Shown here: in pieces, positions 25,941 to 33,335 of the stretch
Layout: the number at the start of each line of letters is the position of its first letter
Position numbering within the stretch: the first letter of the stretch is position 1
NCBI GenBank assembly: GCA_019635795.1
Contig: JAHBYV010000025.1
Location: 1 to 33,335 of the forward strand
Direction of reading: 5' to 3'
DNA: 33,335 nucleotides
From: Rhizobiaceae bacterium
Lineage (GTDB): Bacteria; Pseudomonadota; Alphaproteobacteria; Rhizobiales; Rhizobiaceae
Notes under the pieces: model-generated
The model's database searches: none
Told to the model about the DNA's origin: nothing
Seen by the model: the letters and a program-made list of their open reading frames with translations, nothing else
Translations under genes and position numbers: made by a program

Positions 25941-27557
25941 TTAGTGCCGGAAATGCCGGAAGCCGGTGAACACCATCGCGATGCCATGGGCGTCGGCGGC
26001 AGCAATTACTTCTTCATCACGCATTGAACCGCCTGGCTGAATCACAGCCGTTGCGCCGGCCTCGACCGCAGCCATCAATCCATCGGCGAACGGGAAGAAG
26101 GCGTCGGAAGCTACGACCGAACCTCTTGTCAGCACCTCTCCATTGCCTGCCGCTTCGGCGGCGTCCTGTGCCTTGCGCGCGGCAATGCGTGAAGAATCGA
26201 CGCGGCTCATCTGGCCTGCGCCGACGCCAACGGTGGCCCCGTCCTTCACATAAACAATCGCATTCGATTTCACGTGTTTCGCAACGCGGAAAGCAAATTT
26301 GAGGTCGGCCATCTCGCGCTCGCTTGGCGCACGTTTTGTAACGACTTTAAGCTCCATCTCGTCCACAACAGCGTTGTCGCGGCTTTGAACGAGCAGAGCG
26401 CCTGCAACCGACTTTACGGTCTGACCCGTCGCACGCGGGTCTGGCAAACCACCCGTTATCAACAAGCGCAGGTTTTTTTTCGCTGCAATAATCGCCGCCG
26501 CTTCGGGCGTGGCCGAAGGTGCGATGATGACTTCGGTGAAAACTTTCACGATGGCCTCTGCGGCCTCGGCGTCCAGCTCGCGATTCACAGCGACTATGCC
26601 GCCAAAGGCGGATACCGGGTCACAGGCCAATGCCTTGGTATAGGCTTGCGCCAGCGTTGTTCCGGTCGCCACGCCGCACGGGTTTGCGTGCTTGATGATC
26701 GCAACTGCTGCGGTCCTGGCAGGGTTGAACTCAGCTACCAGTTCGAACGCGGCATCCGTGTCATTGATATTGTTGTATGAAAGCTGCTTGCCTTGAAGCT
26801 GCTTTGCCGTGGCAACGCCGGGCCTTGGTTCACCGGTAAGATACAGGCCAGCGCTCTGATGCGGGTTTTCACCATAGCGCATGACCGAATCGAGGTGTCC
26901 GCCAAAGGCGCGCCATGTCGGATGTTCAATTTCCAAAGTATCTGCAAACCAACCGGAAATGGCGGAATCATAGGCTGCTGTTCGCGCGAATGCCTTGGCC
27001 GCAAGCTTTTTCCGGAATTCGTAGGTCAGGCTTCCCGCATTCAATTCCAGCGCATTTAGAACCGCCGCATAATCGCCGGGGTCAGTCACAATTGCGACGT
27101 AGGCATGGTTTTTCGCGGAAGCCCGCACCATCGCAGGGCCACCAATATCGATGTTCTCGACGATGGATGCGTAATCAGCGCCTGACCGGCGCACTTGTTC
27201 AAAGGGATATAGATTTACGACAACAAGGTCGATTGGGGCGATGCCATGTTCTTCCATGGCCTGCACGTGCTCGGCGTCGTCGCGAATGCCAAGCAATGCG
27301 CCGTGGACCGATGGGTGAAGCGTTTTCACGCGACCATCCATTATTTCAGGGAAGCCGGTGATTTGGGACACGTCCTTGACGCCAATGCCGGCAGCGGCCA
27401 GCGCTTTGGAGGTTCCGCCTGTTGATATGATCTCCACGCCGCGATGAAAAAGCGCTGACGCAAATTCCTCAAGGCCGGCTTTGTCGGAAACAGAAATCAA
27501 TGCGCGCCGGATAGGCAAGAAGTCCGGGGCTGGAATTTTTTTGGAGACAACGGCCAT
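25941..27557 (-). CDS. purH: Bifunctional AICAR transformylase / IMP cyclohydrolase
   Basis: 538 residues that catalyse the last two steps of IMP synthesis. The N-terminal IMP cyclohydrolase (MGS-like) domain starts [33 protein letters not shown]. The AICAR transformylase domain carries the catalytic-site stretch [16 protein letters not shown] and ends [28 protein letters not shown]. The start at 27557 (MAVVSKK) has GGGA 9 nt upstream; a frame three codons longer begins only at 27566, where that motif is too close. It is last in the htpX-rsmB-heparinase-purH run. Confidence 0.96.
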   Translation of the reverse strand: MAVVSKKIPAPDFLPIRRALISVSDKAGLEEFASALFHRGVEIISTGGTSKALAAAGIGVKDVSQITGFPEIMDGRVKTLHPSVHGALLGIRDDAEHVQAMEEHGIAPIDLVVVNLYPFEQVRRSGADYASIVENIDIGGPAMVRASAKNHAYVAIVTDPGDYAAVLNALELNAGSLTYEFRKKLAAKAFARTAAYDSAISGWFADTLEIEHPTWRAFGGHLDSVMRYGENPHQSAGLYLTGEPRPGVATAKQLQGKQLSYNNINDTDAAFELVAEFNPARTAAVAIIKHANPCGVATGTTLAQAYTKALACDPVSAFGGIVAVNRELDAEAAEAIVKVFTEVIIAPSATPEAAAIIAAKKNLRLLITGGLPDPRATGQTVKSVAGALLVQSRDNAVVDEMELKVVTKRAPSEREMADLKFAFRVAKHVKSNAIVYVKDGATVGVGAGQMSRVDSSRIAARKAQDAAEAAGNGEVLTRGSVVASDAFFPFADGLMAAVEAGATAVIQPGGSMRDEEVIAAADAHGIAMVFTGFRHFRH

Positions 27558-27619
27558 GGCACACATTCCCGACGGGCATTTTTGGAGTTAGGCGGGGCCT
27601 ATCACACAAAGCCGGGAAA

Positions 27620-29344
27620 TCAAGTATCGGGCTGGTTGTGCGGTTGCGTTTCTCGGACAAATCGCCAGCGTATGGCGGGTGTCATGGACACAAGGACCGG
27701 AAGCACGATCTGGAATGTCCGTCGTGCACCTCCAGTGCTGGCAAAGAAAACTGACTCTTCAAGGCGGGCTGAAATGTCCGGTGAAAGAAACACCCAGCAT
27801 TCGCCCGACTGGCCGAGAAGATAAATTTCTCCATTTGTGCCCATTTCCGGTCGCACGCCGGGGTGAAGGTGGAATCGGATTGCGGCGTTGTCCTTGGCTC
27901 CCGGAAGGATCGCCATGCCGTTCCGGCCAAAAAAGCGTTCTATACCGTCAAGCAGGGTGCCGTTTTGTGAGAGCTGCATTTCGCGCTCGTGGCGTATGCC
28001 AAACCTTTTCTCATAAGCATCATGACTGGCGATGAAGCCTTGCATGCCATCCTGATCGATCCGCTTGCAATCGACCTTGGTTGGCCCGTTGGTCAGTGGC
28101 GCACCAACGATGTTTTGTACCGACCGATGATGAACAAAGCGCGCTTGTGAAGTCTCGTTCAAAGTAACCGTCGAGTGGGCCGCAGTGGCACGCGCAAGCG
28201 GTCGCAAATCCGCAGGCCCGTAATTGTCGACCCCGCAATTGACGATATAGCATTGATTGCCTGATGACATCTCAAACGACAGGCAGCCCGCGTGTGCAGC
28301 CCCTGACAGCGCGGAAGGCGGCGGTAGGCCTGTGTCGGCGATGACAATCGTTTCGCCCATATCAAGACGATCATAGCCCGAATGCGGCGCGTGAAGCAGA
28401 GGGGTGGCCAGCGAATCGTCATGGCGCAGTGTGGCGGCTACGCGCTCATGGAGGGTAACGCCCATGCCGTTGAAGCGCGCCAGCGACCCGTCGCGGTGCC
28501 GAAAAAAGCGGACTGCGGGAATCATACGATCGATACTGGCGATCAGATTCGCCGGAGGTTGCGAGGCGTTGTTTGTGTAAAGTTGGCGCAGCGGCACGAG
28601 ATCGGCAAGGATCTCCAGCAGGGTCAGCGGATTACGGGAGATGTGGCCCCCGTCTGGCAGTATTTGCATTTCCAGTTCGGCATCAAGGTAACGCGCGGCA
28701 TTGCGCAAGCTTGAGGCAGATGCGGGCAGGGCGTGCGAAACGAATGCCAAGGCGGCGCGGGTGCGAAGCCTCTCCTTCCCCGGCGGCATTTCGCCTGCAA
28801 CCGCGCGCAGGTATCTCACCTGAACGGCGAGGCTTTTGAGAAAGGCGCGCCTGAAACCCGGCTCCGCATCATTCAAAAGGAATGCGGCATATTGGAGCCA
28901 GGCAATTATTCTCTTGGCTACAGTTCCCGGTTCCCAGGCCGGTCCTGCGATAGCCGAGCCGCAATGCTTGATCCAGTCGACTACCAGCGCTCGTGCGTTG
29001 GCTGAAGAAAGATCAGTAGCGGCAGCGCGCAGGTGCCGAAGCCAGCGGAAGCCATGCAAAGCTTTCACCCAACCGATATCGGCAACCTTTACCTGAAACG
29101 GCGATAGCCCGCCTGTATCCACTACATGACCGGAAAAGTGAAAACGTCCATAGTAAATCTCCTTTGCAAGCAAAGGGTCAGCCAGCCGCAGGTCAGACGG
29201 AACCAGAAGCAGACGATCGGGCGTGCGCCCGGTAAACCGCCAGCGATGCAGTGGACCGCAGCGGATGCGCCGTCGCGCGCGCCGCCACAGCTCGGCGGCA
29301 ACCAATGTTCCAGTTCCAAGATTTCGGCCCGGTCTCTTGGCCAA
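27620..29344 (-). CDS. Heparinase II/III-family protein
   Basis: 574 residues. An alpha-helical N-terminal toroid-like part (to about residue 300) is followed by a beta-rich heparinase II/III-like domain (HPGVRPEMGTNGEIYLLGQSGECWVF... near the C-terminus). No signal peptide is obvious, although the N-terminus is basic (RRARRRIR), so its location is unclear. The start is TTG: an in-frame TGA lies upstream, no other start codon intervenes and GAGG is 9 nt before. It sits between rsmB (67-nt gap) and purH, an arrangement common in alphaproteobacteria. The polysaccharide substrate is unknown, and heparin itself is unlikely. Confidence 0.85.
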   Translation of the reverse strand: MAKRPGRNLGTGTLVAAELWRRARRRIRCGPLHRWRFTGRTPDRLLLVPSDLRLADPLLAKEIYYGRFHFSGHVVDTGGLSPFQVKVADIGWVKALHGFRWLRHLRAAATDLSSANARALVVDWIKHCGSAIAGPAWEPGTVAKRIIAWLQYAAFLLNDAEPGFRRAFLKSLAVQVRYLRAVAGEMPPGKERLRTRAALAFVSHALPASASSLRNAARYLDAELEMQILPDGGHISRNPLTLLEILADLVPLRQLYTNNASQPPANLIASIDRMIPAVRFFRHRDGSLARFNGMGVTLHERVAATLRHDDSLATPLLHAPHSGYDRLDMGETIVIADTGLPPPSALSGAAHAGCLSFEMSSGNQCYIVNCGVDNYGPADLRPLARATAAHSTVTLNETSQARFVHHRSVQNIVGAPLTNGPTKVDCKRIDQDGMQGFIASHDAYEKRFGIRHEREMQLSQNGTLLDGIERFFGRNGMAILPGAKDNAAIRFHLHPGVRPEMGTNGEIYLLGQSGECWVFLSPDISARLEESVFFASTGGARRTFQIVLPVLVSMTPAIRWRFVRETQPHNQPDT

Positions 29345-29410
29345 AGTTCGAATCCTCGTTCCCCGCGCGCGGAATCTAGATCAACGGCGCTCCGCCTCCA
29401 ATAGTTTACG

Positions 29411-30763
29411 TCACCCAATGCGCCGGAAACGCGCGGCAAAAAAGCCATCCATGCCCGATAGTGCAGGATCGCCAAGATCCAGATCGGCAGGCGTCGTTCT
29501 GAGCCAGCCTTGCGCTGTCAGGTATGGGGCTGCCCATGCAAATTCTGACGGTGTTACCGGGTCTGGTTGAATGCGGGAATCCTGCTCAAGCAGGCTTGCC
29601 ACCATGAGTTCGCCCTCTGCGGGATCTAGTGAGCAATTCGAAAATACGAGCCTGCCGCCGGGTTTCAGCATTTCAATCGCACATTCAAGTAGTCTACGCT
29701 GTACGCTTGCCAACTTTTCAATGTCGGCGGGGCTTTTCGTCCATGGAATATCCGGGTGTCGACGGATAGTGCCTGTTGACGAACATGGAGCGTCGATCAG
29801 AATTGCGTCGAAGCGCTCCGCGGGCTTCCATGTAGCAATATCGGTCTCAATGATGGTGGCGTTCAATCCGAGGCGTTGCAGGTTGCCTTCCAGCCGACGA
29901 AGGCGGTTGCGAGAGGCATCAACGGCGGTGACGGATGCGCCTGCCAGCGCAAGCTGGGCAGTCTTGCCGCCGGGGGCCGCACAAAGGTCTGCAACCGAAC
30001 GACCGGCGATTTCTCCCAGCAAGCGCGCTGGTAAGCTGGCGGCTGTGTCCTGAACCCACCATTGTCCGGCCTCGAACCCTTCCAGTTCGGTAACGGGGCC
30101 GGAAAGCTTTCCGAGACGTACCGAGCCTGTTGGCAGCACCATTCCCCCAAGCTTAAGCGCCCATCCATCTGGGTCTGATTTTACGGTCAGGTCCAGCGGT
30201 GCCTCAAAGCGGTGCATGGCGAGTATCTGCGCGGTCTTTTCCGCGCCATAGGCGGCAATCAGCCTGTCCCTGAGCCAATCCGGAGCATCATCTGTTTCGC
30301 TCAGGACTGCGGGAAGGGCGCGTTCCTTTCGCCGCGAAATTTCCCGCAGAATAGCGTTGACCAATCCGGCAAAGCGGACGGTGCGTGGATCGGATTTGGC
30401 ATGATTGACGGCCAGATCGACAGCGGCGCTGTCTGGCACATCGAGGAACAGAATTTGTGCTGCGCCTACATGCAGGAGATGATTGAGTGCTGCGGCATTG
30501 GCAGGCAAGGGGCGATCCAGGCGCGAGGAAATCAATTTGCCGATGGTTATGCGATATCGCAGGGCGGCATTCAGTATTGCTTTGACCAGCGCACGATCCC
30601 GAACGTCGAGGCCGCGGAATTGCGGATGTCCGTTTTCGGCATCTGTCAGCCCGTCTAGTGAGGTTTTCGTGTCTATGACTGCCGATAGAAGGCGCGCCGC
30701 GGCCATGCGGGCGGGTAGGCCAGGAATATTCTGAGGGCTTGGATGCTTGCGGGGCGATTTCAT
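29411..30763 (-). CDS. rsmB: 16S rRNA m5C967 methyltransferase RsmB
   Basis: 450 residues. An N-terminal NusB-like RNA-binding domain (RMAAARLLSAVI...RFAGLVNAILREISR, residues 20-145) is joined to a SAM-dependent domain. Motif I DLCAAPGGK is at 259-267, the Cys327 motif DAPCSSTG and the second cysteine Cys377 in FSNCSLDPAEGE are in place for m5C chemistry. AAGGGG lies 6 nt before the ATG. It follows htpX by 35 nt on the same strand and precedes the heparinase-like gene. Confidence 0.93.
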   Translation of the reverse strand: MKSPRKHPSPQNIPGLPARMAAARLLSAVIDTKTSLDGLTDAENGHPQFRGLDVRDRALVKAILNAALRYRITIGKLISSRLDRPLPANAAALNHLLHVGAAQILFLDVPDSAAVDLAVNHAKSDPRTVRFAGLVNAILREISRRKERALPAVLSETDDAPDWLRDRLIAAYGAEKTAQILAMHRFEAPLDLTVKSDPDGWALKLGGMVLPTGSVRLGKLSGPVTELEGFEAGQWWVQDTAASLPARLLGEIAGRSVADLCAAPGGKTAQLALAGASVTAVDASRNRLRRLEGNLQRLGLNATIIETDIATWKPAERFDAILIDAPCSSTGTIRRHPDIPWTKSPADIEKLASVQRRLLECAIEMLKPGGRLVFSNCSLDPAEGELMVASLLEQDSRIQPDPVTPSEFAWAAPYLTAQGWLRTTPADLDLGDPALSGMDGFFAARFRRIG

Positions 30764-30798
30764 TGTCGCCCCTTATCGTGGTGCCGGCGATCTGGCAA

Positions 30799-31794
30799 TC
30801 ATGACCAGGGATCGTTGTTCTTCTCCGGCTTTCGACCCCACGGGCCGTTATTTGCCTGCGGTTGGGAACGCGGCGCGCTCCATGGCCCCGAAGGCTGCGC
30901 TACCTCGCCGTACTGGCGCCCGCCTGGCGCTTGTGCGGTGGGCGCGAAATCGCCGGTTTGAGACATCCTTTCAAGCGCTGCAATACGGTTCACCACGTTC
31001 GGGTGCGTGGAGAAAAGGTTGTCCATTCGCTGCCCGTGCAGCGGGTTGTAGATGAACATATGCGCCATTGCAGGGTTGCGCTCGGCTGGCGGGTTCTCGA
31101 TCCGCTCGGCACTTTGCGCAATCTTGGTAAGCGCAGAGGCCAGAGCCAGCGGATTGCCGCAGATTTGCGCGCCGCGCAGGTCAGCTGAATACTCGCGCGT
31201 ACGGCTCACAGCCATTTGAACAAGCATGGCTGCCAGAGGCGCAACAATGATGGCAACGAGCGTGCCGATTGCGCCGATCTGGTTATTGTTCCACCTGTTT
31301 CCGCCAAAGAACATGGCATAATTGCCAATCATGGAAATCGCGCCTGCTAGTGTCGCGGTAATTGTCATGATAAGCGTGTCGCGGTTTTGAATGTGGGCGA
31401 GTTCATGTGCCATCACGGCACCGACTTCCTCTGCATTGAGCCTTTGCAAAAGTCCGGTCGTGGCCGCAACGGCTGCGTTCTGTGGGTTGCGCCCCGTCGC
31501 AAAGGCATTTGGCTGCGGCTGGTCGATCAGATAGGTTTTTGGCATGGGCAGGCCGGCGCGTTGCGCAACATCGGCCACGATTGCATGAAATTCCGGCGCG
31601 TTCTGCGCATTAACCTCAACAGCACCGTTCATGCGCAGCACCATCTTGTCTGCGTTCCAGTAGCCGAACAGGTTCATGGCTGCTGCAACGAAGAAAGCTG
31701 TCATCATGCCACCGCTGCCTCCGAGCAGATAGCCGACGCCCATGAAAAGAGCGGTCAAAGCCGCAATCAGCATTGCTGTACGCATTACGTTCAT
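30799..31794 (-). CDS. htpX: Membrane zinc metalloprotease HtpX
   Basis: 331 residues. An M48-family inner-membrane protease for misfolded membrane proteins. Two N-terminal hydrophobic segments (residues 7-23 and 30-45) precede the catalytic HELAH (130-134), with the third zinc ligand Glu201 in [14 protein letters not shown]. Two further hydrophobic segments lie between them. The C-terminus carries a tail rich in Gly, Pro, Gln and Asn with three PW pairs, longer than in enterobacterial HtpX. The start has GGAG 7-8 nt upstream. Divergent from the SDHAF4-type gene. Confidence 0.94.
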   Translation of the reverse strand: MNVMRTAMLIAALTALFMGVGYLLGGSGGMMTAFFVAAAMNLFGYWNADKMVLRMNGAVEVNAQNAPEFHAIVADVAQRAGLPMPKTYLIDQPQPNAFATGRNPQNAAVAATTGLLQRLNAEEVGAVMAHELAHIQNRDTLIMTITATLAGAISMIGNYAMFFGGNRWNNNQIGAIGTLVAIIVAPLAAMLVQMAVSRTREYSADLRGAQICGNPLALASALTKIAQSAERIENPPAERNPAMAHMFIYNPLHGQRMDNLFSTHPNVVNRIAALERMSQTGDFAPTAQAPGGRQYGEVAQPSGPWSAPRSQPQANNGPWGRKPEKNNDPWS

Positions 31795-31880
31795 GCATTC
31801 GCTCCACGCTGGTCGCGTTCTGCGACCTTATGCTCTATATGATGGTGGATCATGTCCCGCGTTTCAATGACTGGCAATCA

Positions 31881-32096
31881 ATGACCGACACAACAGGCGA
31901 AAACGACGTTCAACAGACTGAACCTCAACGGAAATTGAGTGAAGTGGCGCAGCGCGCATTGGCCGAGGCCGAGCAGAGGCGCAAGCAATATCTTGAGGCC
32001 GAGTCAAAGCTGCCTACTGAAAAAGGGGGGCGTGGCGGACTGGAACCGGGGCGCTATGGCGACTGGGAAGTGAAGGGCCTTACGAGCGATTTTTGA
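31881..32096 (+). CDS. SDHAF4/DUF1674-family small protein
   Basis: A 71-residue protein with an Ala/Glu/Gln/Arg-rich helix (RKLSEVAQRALAEAEQRRKQYLEA) and the diagnostic C-terminus GGLEPGRYGDWEVKGLTSDF. This matches the family whose eukaryotic member assists flavinylation or assembly of succinate dehydrogenase subunit A. Its role here is inferred. The start at 31881 (MTDTTGEND) is chosen by family length; longer frames run into the htpX promoter region. It is divergent from htpX, as in many alphaproteobacteria. Confidence 0.82.
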   Translation: MTDTTGENDVQQTEPQRKLSEVAQRALAEAEQRRKQYLEAESKLPTEKGGRGGLEPGRYGDWEVKGLTSDF

Positions 32097-32166
32097 TTGC
32101 TACCGGAACCAGCCGGGGCAGTCGGCGTTAGTCTTTGACGAACCTCATAAACGATTGGGAACGCCG

Positions 32167-33036
32167 ATGCTCATCCGACTTGGATACGAGATCGAGGTGA
32201 CTTGCGAGCATGCAATGCCGCTTGTTTCTCTTCTGGAAATCCATCCCGAAAGACAAAAGGACATCAAGAGCCGCTCGGCGATTCAAACCAGTCCCAACAT
32301 CAAGGGTCAGGCTTACAAAGACCTTTATGGCAATTTGTGCCGCAGATTTTACGTGCCGACAGGTGATTTTCGTGTGCGATATGACGCCGTGGTCGAGGAC
32401 TGCGGTGAACCGGAAGAAGTCAATCCTCTTGCGCGGCAAACGCGCGTGGAACATCTGCCCCCGGATGTGATCTGTTATCTTCTGGGCAGCCGCTACTGTG
32501 AGACTGATCACCTCTCGGATCTTGCCTGGTCGCTGTTTGGCAATGTTCCTGAAGGCTGGGCGCGTGTGCAGGCAATCTGTGATTATGTGCACAATCGTCT
32601 TTCATTCGGCTACGGCTATGCGAGGTCCACACGGACGGCGGCGCAAGCTCATGACGAACGCGTGGGCGTGTGCCGTGATTTCGCGCATCTCGCGATCACA
32701 TTTTGCCGATGCATGAATATCCCGGCTCGCTATGTGAACGGTTACCTCGGAGATATTGGTGTGCCTGCGGACCCTGCGCCGATGGATTTCAGCGCGTGGT
32801 TTGAAGCCTATCTCGATGGCAAGTGGTACACATTTGATGCCCGGCACAACATTCCTCGCATTGGCCGCGTGGTAATCGCGCGAGGCCGGGATGCGACGGA
32901 CGTTCCTCTTCTGCACACTTTTGGTAGCCACAAACTCAAACTTTTCAAAGTTTGGACCCACGAGGATAGGGGCGTGCCAGATTTGGGAAGGCGGTTGCGT
33001 ATTGATCGTACCCAATCAGCGCAGATTCTGGCGTGA
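32167..33036 (+). CDS. Transglutaminase-like cysteine peptidase family protein
   Basis: 289 residues. An N-terminal beta-rich domain (MLIRLGYEIEVTC...RVRYDAVVED) is followed by a transglutaminase core: Cys169 in GVCRDFAHLAI is the nucleophile, and FDARHN supplies the Asp. At the usual HAW position the sequence is FSAWFEAYL, so the canonical His is replaced by Ser; the nearby His in DARHN may be the catalytic base or the enzyme may be altered. GGGA lies 6 nt before the ATG at 32167; the TTG upstream is less likely. It follows the SDHAF4-type gene by 70 nt. Peptidase or transglutaminase activity is not proven. Confidence 0.85.
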   Translation: MLIRLGYEIEVTCEHAMPLVSLLEIHPERQKDIKSRSAIQTSPNIKGQAYKDLYGNLCRRFYVPTGDFRVRYDAVVEDCGEPEEVNPLARQTRVEHLPPDVICYLLGSRYCETDHLSDLAWSLFGNVPEGWARVQAICDYVHNRLSFGYGYARSTRTAAQAHDERVGVCRDFAHLAITFCRCMNIPARYVNGYLGDIGVPADPAPMDFSAWFEAYLDGKWYTFDARHNIPRIGRVVIARGRDATDVPLLHTFGSHKLKLFKVWTHEDRGVPDLGRRLRIDRTQSAQILA

Positions 33037-33335
33037 TGTATCTGTTTGATACGCGTCGCCCTGTCTAAAATTGGCACAAATGCGAGACTGGCACGTGCCA
33101 GTCTCGCCGGTTGCAGTTGTGCCGATGCAGGGTTGAGATGCCGGCTGGATAATACAACCCAATAAAATCATATACTTGCGTATTTGGTCATTCGGTTGGC
33201 ACAGCTTCGGGCCGGACTGGCCCGGTTCCTGCATTTATATTTTCAACCGCGGCACGGGGCGCTGCGGGGCAAGTGGAAGCGGGGTGTCACCTAAGCAGCA
33301 TGGGGCGCTGCAACGGTGAAAGGGCAAAAGGGGCA
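33037..33335. other. Intergenic region at right edge with palindromes
   Basis: This 299-bp stretch shows no convincing gene. A 12-codon open frame reaches the window end from 33303 but has no ribosome-binding site. The region holds a long palindrome at 33073-33123 (listed separately), a CGGGCC/GGCCCG hairpin with a 5-nt loop at 33208-33224, and GGGGCGCTGC repeated at 33256 and 33302. The next gene lies outside the window. Confidence 0.6.
33073..33123. repeat. Long palindrome: 26-bp perfect core inside a wider inverted repeat
   Basis: Bases 33082-33107 form a perfect 26-bp palindrome centred on CACGTG. Outside it GGCACAA (33073-33079) and TTGTGCC (33117-33123) form a second pair of arms. It lies 36 nt after the transglutaminase-like stop codon. 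It could end that transcript, though no U-tract follows, or be a dispersed palindromic element or a protein-binding site. Confidence 0.7.

Noticed and set aside
33300-33335. Start of a gene at the right edge
   Set aside because: Only 12 codons are visible, there is no ribosome-binding site and nothing recognisable.
1-33335. CRISPR array, prophage, transposon or defence island
   Set aside because: No regularly spaced repeats, integrase, transposase, cas or toxin-antitoxin genes were seen on either strand.

Overview
The window looks like a chromosomal segment of an alphaproteobacterium of the order Hyphomicrobiales, most likely a Brucellaceae member (Brucella/Ochrobactrum-like) or a close relative. 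I infer this from gene content and order (htpX - rsmB - heparinase-like - purH with the SDHAF4/DUF1674 gene divergent from htpX; leuS followed by lptE) and from the moderately GC-rich sequence. No database search was run, so the genus is not proven. I see no IS element, prophage, CRISPR array, rRNA or tRNA.

Region 1 (1-2717) is the 3' part of a secreted adhesin-like gene: bacterial Ig-like domains, seven FG-GAP/integrin-type calcium-binding repeats and a small RTX-like nonapeptide block, closed by a strong hairpin terminator.

Region 2 (2718-6502, minus strand) is a complete thiosulfate/sulfate ABC importer, cysP-cysT-cysW-cysA, with a hairpin and U-rich tract between cysP and cysT. Region 3 (6699-7760, minus) has two tandem GreA/GreB-C-terminal-domain (Rnk-type) genes, one canonical and one divergent.

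Region 4 (8064-13038) is an RND efflux pump (inner-membrane pump plus membrane-fusion protein, minus strand) with a divergent TetR regulator. A TACCGTC-N2-GACGGTA operator lies in the shared promoter region. Region 5 (13261-17126, plus) is a second complete sulfate importer, sbp-cysT-cysW-cysA. Its binding protein is of the Sbp type, while the first is of the CysP type. An MFS exporter-like gene follows (17175-18410).

Region 6 (18379-22930, minus) reads leuS - lptE - TerB-like - class I glutamine amidotransferase. Region 7 (23052-25880, plus) holds the yggS-type PLP protein and acetyl-CoA synthetase. Region 8 (25941-31794, minus) reads htpX - rsmB - heparinase II/III-like - purH. Region 9 (31881-33036, plus) has the SDHAF4-type assembly factor gene and a transglutaminase-like protein, followed by 300 bp of intergenic DNA with a long perfect palindrome.

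The main functional themes are sulfur acquisition (two self-contained importers flanking an efflux pump), envelope and stress functions (RND, LptE, HtpX, TerB) and housekeeping metabolism. I did not find a clearly new system. The best leads are the paired CysP/Sbp importers with different internal wiring, the tandem Rnk pair, the adhesin architecture and the terminal palindrome.
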